64,000 nucleotides of DNA from Vanilla planifolia (lineage: Eukaryota > Streptophyta > Magnoliopsida > Asparagales > Orchidaceae). The position numbers and the translations under genes are program-made. The stretch spans positions 12,779,501 through 12,843,500 of the forward strand of contig CM043878.1 in NCBI GenBank assembly GCA_023846275.1, in the 5' to 3' direction. This document shows positions 1-8,753 of the stretch, piece after piece (within the stretch, counting starts at the first letter, position 1; the number at the start of each line of letters is the position of its first letter). Below the pieces are notes generated by a model. The model worked only from the letters and a program-made list of their open reading frames with translations. It was not told the DNA's origin and did not search any database.

Positions 1-689
1 TTTTTATTTATTGGTTTCCTAATTAAAAAAAAGAAAAAAAAATCAAACTCACAATGCACGTATTTTTTTAGTAGTCATCAATAATGACAATACTTTTATT
101 TTAGTCACACATTATTAAATTATACAATTGTCAAATATCAAGACAAATGGTGAGTCAATTAAAACAAAATTTCTCCTAAAATATCACAATTTTGTGGGGT
201 TATCATTTGCATAAGTCACATATTATATTATATATAAAAAATATAAAATGATAAACAATTCTAGAATATGTGAATATTACAATAATTATGAACGTAGAAT
301 ATTCAAAATAATTGTTCGTTTTATATATTTTTAGTATTTCGATTTTTCAGTATGATTTATTTTTTATTTTTTATTATTCTTCTATTTTTTTTTTGTTTTT
401 TAATAATTTAAAATCTTAATTTTTATTTAGAAATAATAAAATTTTTTAAATTTATATCATTATTTTTTATTAACAATTGATTTAATAATTTTAATGAAGA
501 GGTTCATGTTTTGATATAGATATTTACATAAAATCCAAAACTTTAATTTATTCCTAATAAATAATAGTTTAATATTTATTTTGAAATGCTTTTGAAAACA
601 GGCAGCGTAATTTATATTTTTCCGAACTTCGAAAAAAGAAAAAAAAAAAAAAAAGAATACGTTTAAGCAATGCACTTTTTTTTTTGGTG
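1..689. other. AT-rich leader of the unit
   Basis: No gene is seen here. The stretch is AT-rich with a few islands of mixed sequence such as TGTGGGGTTATCATTTGC near 194. Just upstream of element A lie CAGGCAGCG (599-607), a small inverted motif GAACTTCGAA (624-633), an A16 tract (639-654) and a T10 run (675-684). Either homopolymer could bound a promoter or terminator, but no recognisable TATA box, proximal sequence element or Pol III box is positioned convincingly. The same block opens every unit, with the A-tract and T-run varying by one or two bases. Confidence 0.6.
639..654 (+). repeat. A16 homopolymer upstream of element A
   Basis: An uninterrupted A run following GAAAAAAG. Its length differs between units by a few bases and creates or destroys short open frames on both strands. 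Homopolymer slippage, or sequencing and assembly error, explains the variation. Confidence 0.8.
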
Positions 690-725
690 TGTCCCGCACA
701 ATAACAACTCGTACAATTATAGGAC

Positions 726-753
726 CGTCCGCATAAACGTCATGATGCGGACG
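726..753 (+). other. Hairpin P2 of element A
   Basis: A 9-bp perfect inverted repeat with a 10-nt loop (735-744). Element B has the matching CCGCATA/TATGCGG hairpin at 1295-1315. In units 14-17 the loop carries substitutions while both arms stay intact. Confidence 0.8.
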
Positions 754-770
754 CCGAAAATGGCCAAAAT

Positions 771-790
771 CCGTGAGCTAACACTCACGG
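771..790 (+). other. Hairpin P3 of element A
   Basis: A 7-bp perfect stem (CCGTGAG/CTCACGG) around the loop CTAACA. The same 20-nt segment in element B (1336-1355) differs at three positions and keeps a 6-bp CCGTGA/TCACGG stem. This is the best conserved block between the two elements. Confidence 0.85.
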
Positions 791-927
791 TTTTTCTGCG
801 AAATCGCCGAATCCGAAGGGTTATTCAGTTTTGCAATGTCGCACAGAACTTTGATGCGGACACCCGCAAAACTACGAAGGCGACAAACATGCGACGTTTG
901 TTTATTGGGTAATATCTCCACGTTTTT

Positions 928-1255
928 ATTTTTAAATGTTTAGGGTACTAGGTTATTCGTAAAATGTTTTCTAAATTTTTCTATTGGTGAAATATCAAAA
1001 CAATTTTCATAATTTTTTTAATAATTAATATTAATATTTTCTAAAAAAATATATTTTAAATAAATATTATTTTTTCTCTCTATCTTTCTATTTCTTCATT
1101 TTTTGTCTTTTATTTTATTAATAAATAGATTTTTATATTTACCTTGCAAATTTCTCTCTAAAATTAATATGATATGCATAATAATTGTTATTAAAATATA
1201 TATTTATTTATAGCCATTCATTCTTTTGCAAAAATACTTCCGTTTATTTATTATA
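928..1255. other. AT-rich spacer between elements A and B
   Basis: No gene is seen. The spacer holds the pyrimidine-rich stretch TTTTTTCTCTCTATCTTTC near 1070-1090 and TTATTTATAG (1204-1213). The latter resembles an intron acceptor, and a GT at 909-910 at the end of element A could be a donor. The TATA-like TTTATTTATTATAT lies directly upstream of element B. Units 13 and 17 share substitutions here (ATTTATAAATAG and AAATATTTCC). Confidence 0.5.
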
Positions 1256-1485
1256 TGTCCCGCACCGTACAAAATATAAATTGTATGCATATGGCCGCAT
1301 ATTTGATGTATGCGGACGCAAAAAAACCGTAAAACCCGTGAGCGAACCATCACGGATTTCTGCATAAATTTGCCATGCAGCGGGTGCCAAATTTTGTGAC
1401 GGTCGCATAGAACGTTCTGTGCGGAACGGCTTAATATAAAAACATCTATTCTTATGCGGCTTAATTGTAGGATTCTCGGCGTTTT
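1256..1485 (+). ncRNA. Element B, unit 1: putative structured RNA, paralogue of A
   Basis: A second GC- and CpG-rich island (about 18 CpG) that aligns with element A end to end. From GTCCCGCAC to CCGCAT is 38 nt in both; ATGCGG to CCGTGAG is 26 nt in both; CTGC to GTCGCA is 42 nt in both; TGCGGA to the following ATGCG is 34 nt in both. Helices: CCGCATA/TATGCGG (1295-1301, 1309-1315); CCGTGA/TCACGG (1336-1341, 1350-1355); CTGCAT/ATGCAG (1360-1365, 1375-1380), clear only in B; GTCGCAT/ATGCGGC (1402-1408, 1454-1460) with one G-U pair; and a closing stem TCC plus TACAA with TTGTAGGA (1465-1472). It ends in T4 followed by CC and T6 (1488-1493). By eye it is unchanged in all 18 units. Function is unknown; strand is inferred. 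Confidence 0.55.
1336..1355 (+). other. Hairpin P3 of element B
   Basis: A CCGTGA/TCACGG stem of 6 bp around an 8-nt loop, the counterpart of 771-790. Reading the minus strand gives GGTTCGCTC, a partial match to a Pol III B box that lacks the conserved A and first C, so no promoter is claimed. Confidence 0.8.
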
Positions 1486-1802
1486 CCTTTTTTCCAATTT
1501 GAATATTTATGATTAGAGTTTATAAAATATTAATTTATTTTTTATAACATGGAGAATGAAGAAAATTTCTTTTGAATATTTTAATTTAGCAGAAATGTAG
1601 TCTAATTATTTTTAAAATTTTTTTATTTAAAAATATAAATAAAAAAATAATCTCAAAAGAAATATTATCGTTATATATTATTTTTTTATTTTTAAAATGA
1701 AATCCTAAAATATTAATTGAAAAATTAAAATATAAAATTATTTTTTCCTTTTATCAATAATATAATTTACTTGTTTATCATTCATGTTACAAAGAAAATT
1801 AA
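1486..1802. other. AT-rich spacer after element B
   Basis: No gene is seen. The spacer begins with the T6 run at 1488-1493, which could back up the T4 run as a terminator, and continues as AT-rich low-complexity sequence. A T7 or T8 run near 1681 separates units: T8 in units 4-9, 11 and 12, T7 in the others. Confidence 0.5.
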
Positions 1803-2115
1803 CAAGGGATCGTTCTCGTGATCTACGATTCATATAAATATATTTATAATGAGTAGAGAAAATAAATATAAAATTCAAAACCTAAATAATATTCGCAACT
1901 TGATAAAATGGCTCAACGAATTAAATAGAATTATATGCGAACAGAATCCCAAAATTTAAGTATAGTATACTACAAAAATGTAATAAAGGCTTCTTCGTAA
2001 TTCACTTACGGCTATCAAATTATAAAAAAAATTAACAAATAAATTTTTACGGAAGCATTCGATAATATGAGCAGCCAAACGAAACTGCAAAAATTACTCG
2101 ATAAATAAACGAATA
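1803..2115. other. Region C: mildly GC-richer stretch with small dyads
   Basis: Less AT-biased than its surroundings but far less so than A or B. It contains GATC twice at 1808-1811 and 1820-1823, the palindrome TAGTATACTA (1963-1972), a CGTAA/TTACG hairpin with loop TTCAC (1996-2010), and GCAG/CTGC (2071-2074, 2085-2088). TGGCTCAACG near 1909 resembles a Pol III A box, but no convincing B box or tRNA cloverleaf follows. No long open frame is present. It may be a third conserved element or simply less degenerate spacer; only comparison with other species could tell. Confidence 0.3.
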
Positions 2116-2326
2116 AACATATTTATTAATACACATATTTATTTATTTTTCTTCTCTCAATATTAAATCAGAGTATTATGATAAATAACTATTTTAATTA
2201 TTTATTAGTTCAATGTTTTATTCTAAAAACAAAAACTCTAAAATTTCTTTCATATATTAAAAGTAAAGAGTGGATATTAGTTTTCATATCGATTATATAA
2301 TATAGTTGTCATTTATATTTTAAATT

Positions 2327-2332
<6 letters not shown>
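2116..2332. other. AT-rich spacer before the AT microsatellite
   Basis: No gene, hairpin of note or regulatory motif is recognised. Units 6 and 7 share the variant GAGTTTTATG here (near 20310 and 23935), against GAGTATTATG in the other units. Confidence 0.5.

Positions 2333-2364
<32 letters not shown>
2333..2364. repeat. (AT)16 microsatellite, unit 1
   Basis: A perfect dinucleotide run between TTAATTGA and TATTTAGAAG. Lengths in units 1-17 are 32, 36, 24, 24, 22, 24, 24, 26, 26, 50, 70, 74, 72, 24, 24, 66 and 28 nt. It is the main cause of unit length variation, and unit 18 is cut before reaching it. Confidence 0.97.
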
Positions 2365-2368
<4 letters not shown>

Positions 2369-3006
2369 TAGAAGAGAAAAATAAAAATTTGAAAATATGG
2401 GAGATTCATGACGAAAACTAAATACAATTGTTAGAATTAGAGACTAACATGATGTCATAATATAAAAAAAATAATTTAATAACACGCTAAAAGAAGCCCA
2501 AAAAATCGTGCGGAAATGTTTTTTTTGATAATTCAATTATACAAACTAAATCATTAGACAATCGACAAGGGTACTTTTACTTAAGAAATTTTTAAATTGG
2601 ATCACGATAAAAATATAAAAAATGCGTCATAATATTTATGGTTTTCTTTAAATTTTAATCGATTATTTAGTTAAATTGAAAAAAAAAAAACGATAAAATG
2701 TACATGCAGTTGTCTTTATTAATACCATTTGATAATGACTTTTTAAATATATTAAGTACAACTGAATCTTAAATTCATAAATATATCTGATAATTTTCAT
2801 AACTTTTTTGAACCTTCAAACGTAATATATTTTCTAAAACTTTACGAATAATTCACATGGAGAAAAAGAGATTTTTATTATAAAAAAATTCCTAAAACTA
2901 ATTATATATATGTGTGTTGATAGTTAATCACAAATATTTTTGTCATTACATTTGTTGAGAAAGGTAGTAAAATAATATTTATTTTTCAAAATCTTTTTTG
3001 TTAATT
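2365..3006. other. AT-rich spacer with subfamily marker
   Basis: No gene is seen. Near 2566 the sequence is CAAGGG followed by AAATTTTTAAATTGG in ten units, or CATGGG followed by AAATTTGTAAATTGG in seven (4, 6-9, 14, 15). The two changes always travel together and define two subfamilies. Confidence 0.6.
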
Positions 3007-3147
3007 AATTCATTTATGTTTAAAAGTTTTTTAATTTTTTTATATTATATTTTTTGTTGTTCTTTTGAATCACTATTATTCTTAATAGTATAAAGAAGAC
3101 ATAAAATATATGCAATGAAAATAATTTTAATGATTAAATTTATTTAT
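3007..3147 (+). repeat. D1: first copy of a diverged internal duplication
   Basis: Starts at AATTCATTTA and ends at ATTAAATTTATTTAT. It aligns in order with D2 through AATTCATTTA, ATCAC-ATTATTCT, AAGAAGA and ATTAAATTTATTTAT, with 126 nt between the first and last anchors against 131 nt in D2. It is an old duplication inside the unit and predates the array, since every unit has both copies. Confidence 0.6.
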
Positions 3148-3361
3148 AAAAAATATAGTATGCATTAACTCTTATATATTATAATTTATGTTTAATACGT
3201 AGAAACCAAATATAATATATATAATATGTTAAGTTAAAAATTACAGTTTTATAATAGTATAATCTTGAAAATTATGTAATATAATCATATTATTTATATT
3301 TGACAAAATAAATTCACTCTACTAACTTAATTTCATATTATAAAACATTTTTTCACTAATA

Positions 3362-3507
3362 AATTCATTTAAGTTAGAATTTTTTTAATTTTTTTAATTT
3401 TTTTAAATTTTTTAAATATATATTTTATATCACAATTATTCTCAACAATAATAGCTAATATGATGTGTATCAAGAAGAAAACAATTTTTACAATTAAATT
3501 TATTTAT
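3362..3507 (+). repeat. D2: second copy of the internal duplication
   Basis: The partner of D1, 355 bp downstream. It includes a short run of a 9-nt motif (AATTTTTTT) repeated about three times at 3378-3405, which D1 has only in reduced form. AT bias makes chance similarity a concern, but the shared mixed-sequence anchors keep the same order. Confidence 0.6.
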
Positions 3508-3630
3508 CTAAATTTTATTATTTATCATGAATTAGTGAAATGTATAAATATTAATGTTATTTATTTTATATTTTTTTAAATAAAAATTGATTATACACAT
3601 AAAATCAAAAGTAATGTAAAACATATAACA
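3508..3630. other. AT-rich tail of the unit
   Basis: No feature is seen beyond the unit-to-unit variant GAATTAGTG or GAATTAATG near 3530. The A form occurs in units 3, 5, 6, 8 and 9. Confidence 0.5.
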
Positions 3631-4321
3631 TTTTTATTTATTGGTTTCCTAATTAAAAAAAAGAAAAAAAAATCAAACTCACAATGCACGTATTTTTTTA
3701 GTAGTCATCAATAATGACAATACTTTTATTTTAGTCACACATTATTAAATTATACAATTGTCAAATATCAAGACAAATGGTGAGTCAATTAAAACAAAAT
3801 TTCTCCTAAAATATCACAATTTTGTGGGGTTATCATTTGCATAAGTCACATATTATATTATATATAAAAAATATAAAATGATAAACAATTCTAGAATATG
3901 TGAATATTACAATAATTATGAACGTAGAATATTCAAAATAATTGTTCGTTTTATATATTTTTAGTATTTCGATTTTTCAGTATGATTTATTTTTTATTTT
4001 TTATTATTCTTCTATTTTTTTTTTGTTTTTTAATAATTTAAAATCTTAATTTTTATTTAGAAATAATAAAATTTTTTAAATTTATATCATTATTTTTTAT
4101 TAACAATTGATTTAATAATTTTAATGAAGAGGTTCATGTTTTGATATAGATATTTACATAAAATCCAAAACTTTAATTTATTCCTAATAAATAATAGTTT
4201 AATATTTATTTTGAAATGCTTTTGAAAACAGGCAGCGTAATTTATATTTTTCCGAACTTCGAAAAAAGAAAAAAAAAAAAAAAAAGAATACGTTTAAGCA
4301 ATGCACTTTTTTTTTTTGGTG

Positions 4322-4559
4322 TGTCCCGCACAATAACAACTCGTACAATTATAGGACCGTCCGCATAAACGTCATGATGCGGACGCCGAAAATGGCCAAA
4401 ATCCGTGAGCTAACACTCACGGTTTTTCTGCGAAATCGCCGAATCCGAAGGGTTATTCAGTTTTGCAATGTCGCACAGAACTTTGATGCGGACACCCGCA
4501 AAACTACGAAGGCGACAAACATGCGACGTTTGTTTATTGGGTAATATCTCCACGTTTTT
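4322..4559 (+). ncRNA. Element A, unit 2
   Basis: Matches the unit 1 element across all stems. The T-run before it is longer than in unit 1, which removes the in-frame ATG frame and illustrates that this frame is not maintained. Confidence 0.55.
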
Positions 4560-4887
4560 ATTTTTAAATGTTTAGGGTACTAGGTTATTCGTAAAATGTT
4601 TTCTAAATTTTTCTATTGGTGAAATATCAAAACAATTTTCATAATTTTTTTAATAATTAATATTAATATTTTCTAAAAAAATATATTTTAAATAAATATT
4701 ATTTTTTCTCTCTATCTTTCTATTTCTTCATTTTTTGTCTTTTATTTTATTAATAAATAGATTTTTATATTTACCTTGCAAATTTCTCTCTAAAATTAAT
4801 ATGATATGCATAATAATTGTTATTAAAATATATATTTATTTATAGCCATTCATTCTTTTGCAAAAATACTTCCGTTTATTTATTATA

Positions 4888-5117
4888 TGTCCCGCACCGT
4901 ACAAAATATAAATTGTATGCATATGGCCGCATATTTGATGTATGCGGACGCAAAAAAACCGTAAAACCCGTGAGCGAACCATCACGGATTTCTGCATAAA
5001 TTTGCCATGCAGCGGGTGCCAAATTTTGTGACGGTCGCATAGAACGTTCTGTGCGGAACGGCTTAATATAAAAACATCTATTCTTATGCGGCTTAATTGT
5101 AGGATTCTCGGCGTTTT
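4888..5117 (+). ncRNA. Element B, unit 2
   Basis: Identical by eye to the unit 1 element B. Confidence 0.55.
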
Positions 5118-5958
5118 CCTTTTTTCCAATTTGAATATTTATGATTAGAGTTTATAAAATATTAATTTATTTTTTATAACATGGAGAATGAAGAAAATTT
5201 CTTTTGAATATTTTAATTTAGCAGAAATGTAGTCTAATTATTTTTAAAATTTTTTTATTTAAAAATATAAATAAAAAAATAATCTCAAAAGAAATATTAT
5301 CGTTATATATTATTTTTTTATTTTTAAAATGAAATCCTAAAATATTAATTGAAAAATAAAAATATAAAATTATTTTTTCCTTTTATCAATAATATAATTT
5401 ACTTGTTTATCATTCATGTTACAAAGAAAATTAACAAGGGATCGTTCTCGTGATCTACGATTCATATAAATATATTTATAATGAGTAGAGAAAATAAATA
5501 TAAAATTCAAAACCTAAATAATATTCGCAACTTGATAAAATGGCTCAACGAATTAAATAGAATTATATGCGAACAGAATCCCCAAATTTAAGTATAGTAT
5601 ACTACAAAAATGTAATAAAGGCTTCTTCGTAATTCACTTACGGCTATCAAATTATAAAAAAAATTAACAAATAAATTTTTACGGAAGCATTCGATAATAT
5701 GAGCAGCCAAACGAAACTGCAAAAATTACTCGATAAATAAACGAATAAACATATTTATTAATACACATATTTATTTATTTTTCTTCTCTCAATATTAAAT
5801 CAGAGTATTATGATAAATAACTATTTTAATTATTTATTAGTTCAATGTTTTATTCTAAAAACAAAAACTCTAAAATTTCTTTCATATATTAAAAGTAAAG
5901 AGTGGATATTAGTTTTCATATCGATTATATAATATAGTTGTCATTTATATTTTAAATT

Positions 5959-6004
<46 letters not shown>

Positions 6005-7957
6005 TAGAAGAGAAAAATAAAAATTTGAAAATATGGGAGATTCATGACGAAAACTAAATACAATTGTTAGAATTAGAGACTAACATGATGTCATAATATA
6101 AAAAAAATAATTTAATAACACGCTAAAAGAAGCCCAAAAAATCGTGCGGAAATGTTTTTTTTGATAATTCAATTATACAAACTAAATCATTAGACAATCG
6201 ACAAGGGTACTTTTACTTAAGAAATTTTTAAATTGGATCACGATAAAAATATAAAAAATGCGTCATAATATTTATGGTTTTCTTTAAATTTTAATCGATT
6301 ATTTAGTTAAATTGAAAAAAAAAAAACGATAAAATGTACATGCAGTTGTCTTTATTAATACCATTTGATAATGACTTTTTAAATATATTAAGTACAACTG
6401 AATCTTAAATTCATAAATATATCTGATAATTTTCATAACTTTTTTGAACCTTCAAACGTAATATATTTTCTAAAACTTTACGAATAATTCACATGGAGAA
6501 AAAGAGATTTTTATTATAAAAAAATTCCTAAAACTAATTATATATATGTGTGTTGATAGTTAATCACAAATATTTTTGTCATTACATTTGTTGAGAAAGG
6601 TAGTAAAATAATATTTATTTTTCAAAATCTTTTTTGTTAATTAATTCATTTATGTTTAAAAGTTTTTTAATTTTTTTATATTATATTTTTTGTTGTTCTT
6701 TTGAATCACTATTATTCTTAATAGTATAAAGAAGACATAAAATATATGCAATGAAAATAATTTTAATGATTTAATTTATTTATAAAAAATATAGTATGCA
6801 TTAACTCTTATATATTATAATTTATGTTTAATACGTAGAAACCAAATATAATATATATAATATGTTAAGTTAAAAATTACAGTTTTATAATAATATAATC
6901 TTGAAAATTATGTAATATAATCATATTATTTATATTTGACAAAATAAATTCACTCTACTAACTTAATTTCATATTATAAAACATTTTTTCACTAATAAAT
7001 TCATTTAAGTTAGAATTTTTTTAATTTTTTTAATTTTTTTAAATTTTTTAAATATATATTTTATATCACAATTATTCTCAACAATAATAGCTAATATGAT
7101 GTGTATCAAGAAGAAAATAATTTTTACAATTAAATTTATTTATCTAAATTTTATTATTTATCATGAATTAGTGAAATGTATAAATATTAATGTTATTTAT
7201 TTTATATTTTTTTAAATAAAAATTGATTATACACATAAAATCAAAAGTAATGTAAAACATATAACATTTTTATTTATTGGTTTCCTAATTAAAAAAAAGA
7301 AAAAAAAATCAAACTCACAATGCACGTATTTTTTTAGTAGTCATCAATAATGACAATACTTTTATTTTAGTCACACATTATTAAATTATACAATTGTCAA
7401 ATATCAAGACAAATGGTGAGTCAATTAAAACAAAATTTCTCCTAAAATATCACAATTTTGTGGGGTTATCATTTGCATAAGTCACATATTATATTATATA
7501 TAAAAAATATAAAATGATAAACAATTCTAGAATATGTGAATATTACAATAATTATGAACGTAGAATATTCAAAATAATTGTTCGTTTTATATATTTTTAG
7601 TATTTCGATTTTTCAGTATGATTTATTTTTTATTTTTTATTATTCTTCTATTTTTTTTTTGTTTTTTAATAATTTAAAATCTTAATTTTTATTTAGAAAT
7701 AATAAAATTTTTTAAATTTATATCATTATTTTTTATTAACAATTGATTTAATAATTTTAATGAAGAGGTTCATGTTTTGATATAGATATTTACATAAAAT
7801 CCAAAACTTTAATTTATTCCTAATAAATAATAGTTTAATATTTATTTTGAAATGCTTTTGAAAACAGGCAGCGTAATTTATATTTTTCCGAACTTCGAAA
7901 AAAGAAAAAAAAAAAAAAAAAGAATACGTTTAAGCAATGCACTTTTTTTTTTTGGTG

Positions 7958-8195
7958 TGTCCCGCACAATAACAACTCGTACAATTATAGGACCGTCCGC
8001 ATAAACGTCATGATGCGGACGCCGAAAATGGCCAAAATCCGTGAGCTAACACTCACGGTTTTTCTGCGAAATCGCCGAATCCGAAGGGTTATTCAGTTTT
8101 GCAATGTCGCACAGAACTTTGATGCGGACACCCGCAAAACTACGAAGGCGACAAACATGCGACGTTTGTTTATTGGGTAATATCTCCACGTTTTT
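7958..8195 (+). ncRNA. Element A, unit 3
   Basis: Reference-type sequence with all stems intact. Confidence 0.55.
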
Positions 8196-8523
8196 ATTTT
8201 TAAATGTTTAGGGTACTAGGTTATTCGTAAAATGTTTTCTAAATTTTTCTATTGGTGAAATATCAAAACAATTTTCATAATTTTTTTAATAATTAATATT
8301 AATATTTTCTAAAAAAATATATTTTAAATAAATATTATTTTTTCTCTCTATCTTTCTATTTCTTCATTTTTTGTCTTTTATTTTATTAATAAATAGATTT
8401 TTATATTTACCTTGCAAATTTCTCTCTAAAATTAATATGATATGCATAATAATTGTTATTAAAATATATATTTATTTATAGCCATTCATTCTTTTGCAAA
8501 AATACTTCCGTTTATTTATTATA

Positions 8524-8753
8524 TGTCCCGCACCGTACAAAATATAAATTGTATGCATATGGCCGCATATTTGATGTATGCGGACGCAAAAAAACCGTAA
8601 AACCCGTGAGCGAACCATCACGGATTTCTGCATAAATTTGCCATGCAGCGGGTGCCAAATTTTGTGACGGTCGCATAGAACGTTCTGTGCGGAACGGCTT
8701 AATATAAAAACATCTATTCTTATGCGGCTTAATTGTAGGATTCTCGGCGTTTT
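8524..8753 (+). ncRNA. Element B, unit 3
   Basis: Identical by eye to the unit 1 element B. Confidence 0.55.

Larger units (their letters stand above)
690..927 (+). ncRNA. Element A, unit 1: putative structured RNA of about 230 nt
   Basis: A GC- and CpG-rich island (about 22 CpG) in otherwise AT-rich DNA. It starts at TGTCCCGCAC and ends in a T5 run after CCACG. Helices visible: P2, CGTCCGCAT (726-734) with ATGCGGACG (745-753); P3, CCGTGAG (771-777) with CTCACGG (784-790), a perfect 7-bp stem that four A-T pairs extend after one mismatch; P4, GTCGCA (838-843) with TGCGAC (890-895); and a possible closing stem P1, CCC (693-695) and AATAA (700-704) with TTATTGGG (902-909). Motif spacing matches element B about 566 bp downstream. 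The family is not recognised. Strand is inferred from the T-run at the end; the opposite strand, or a DNA-level role, is possible. Ends are approximate. Confidence 0.55.
1..3630 (+). repeat. Array unit 1 (reference copy)
   Basis: A 3,630-bp copy used as the reference for sub-feature positions. Element A is at 690-927 and element B at 1256-1485. The (AT)16 tract is at 2333-2364. It belongs to the CAAGGG subfamily (2566). A private G is seen in ATAATAGTATAATC near 3254, where other units have ATAATAATATAATC. Confidence 0.97.
3631..7266 (+). repeat. Array unit 2
   Basis: 3,636 bp, CAAGGG subfamily, (AT)18 at 5965-6000. Distinctive variants are GAAAAATAAAAAT near 5350 (shared with unit 10), ATCCCCAAATT near 5578, GATTTAATTT near 6768 and AAGAAAATAATTT near 7110. 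Sub-feature layout matches unit 1. Confidence 0.97.

Noticed and set aside
624-633. GAACTTCGAA as a heat-shock element
   Set aside because: The GAA and TTC units lack the regular two-base spacing of a heat-shock element, and only one site is present.
460-699. 70- to 85-residue minus-strand frame with a run of phenylalanines
   Set aside because: It is made by the poly-A tract and AT-rich leader. Its N-terminus differs from unit to unit with homopolymer length.
670-912. 80- to 108-residue plus-strand frame over element A
   Set aside because: Its presence depends on the length of the A or T homopolymer upstream and it is absent from many units, so it is not maintained.
942-948. TTTAGGG, a telomere-like heptamer
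   Set aside because: A single occurrence per unit with no tandem run; chance is sufficient.
1185-1367. 60-residue open frame on the plus strand in every unit
   Set aside because: It overlaps the 97-residue frame on the other strand, crosses the AT spacer into element B, and has no recognisable domain. It changes one residue in units 13 and 17.
1204-1497. 97-residue open frame on the minus strand, identical in all 18 units
   Set aside because: It covers element B, whose constraint is explained by paired motifs. The element A paralogue has no matching frame, the composition is not protein-like, and identity between units only reflects array homogeneity.
1905-1960. tRNA-like segment beginning TGGCTCAACG
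   Set aside because: An A-box-like match only. No B box, acceptor stem or cloverleaf can be drawn.
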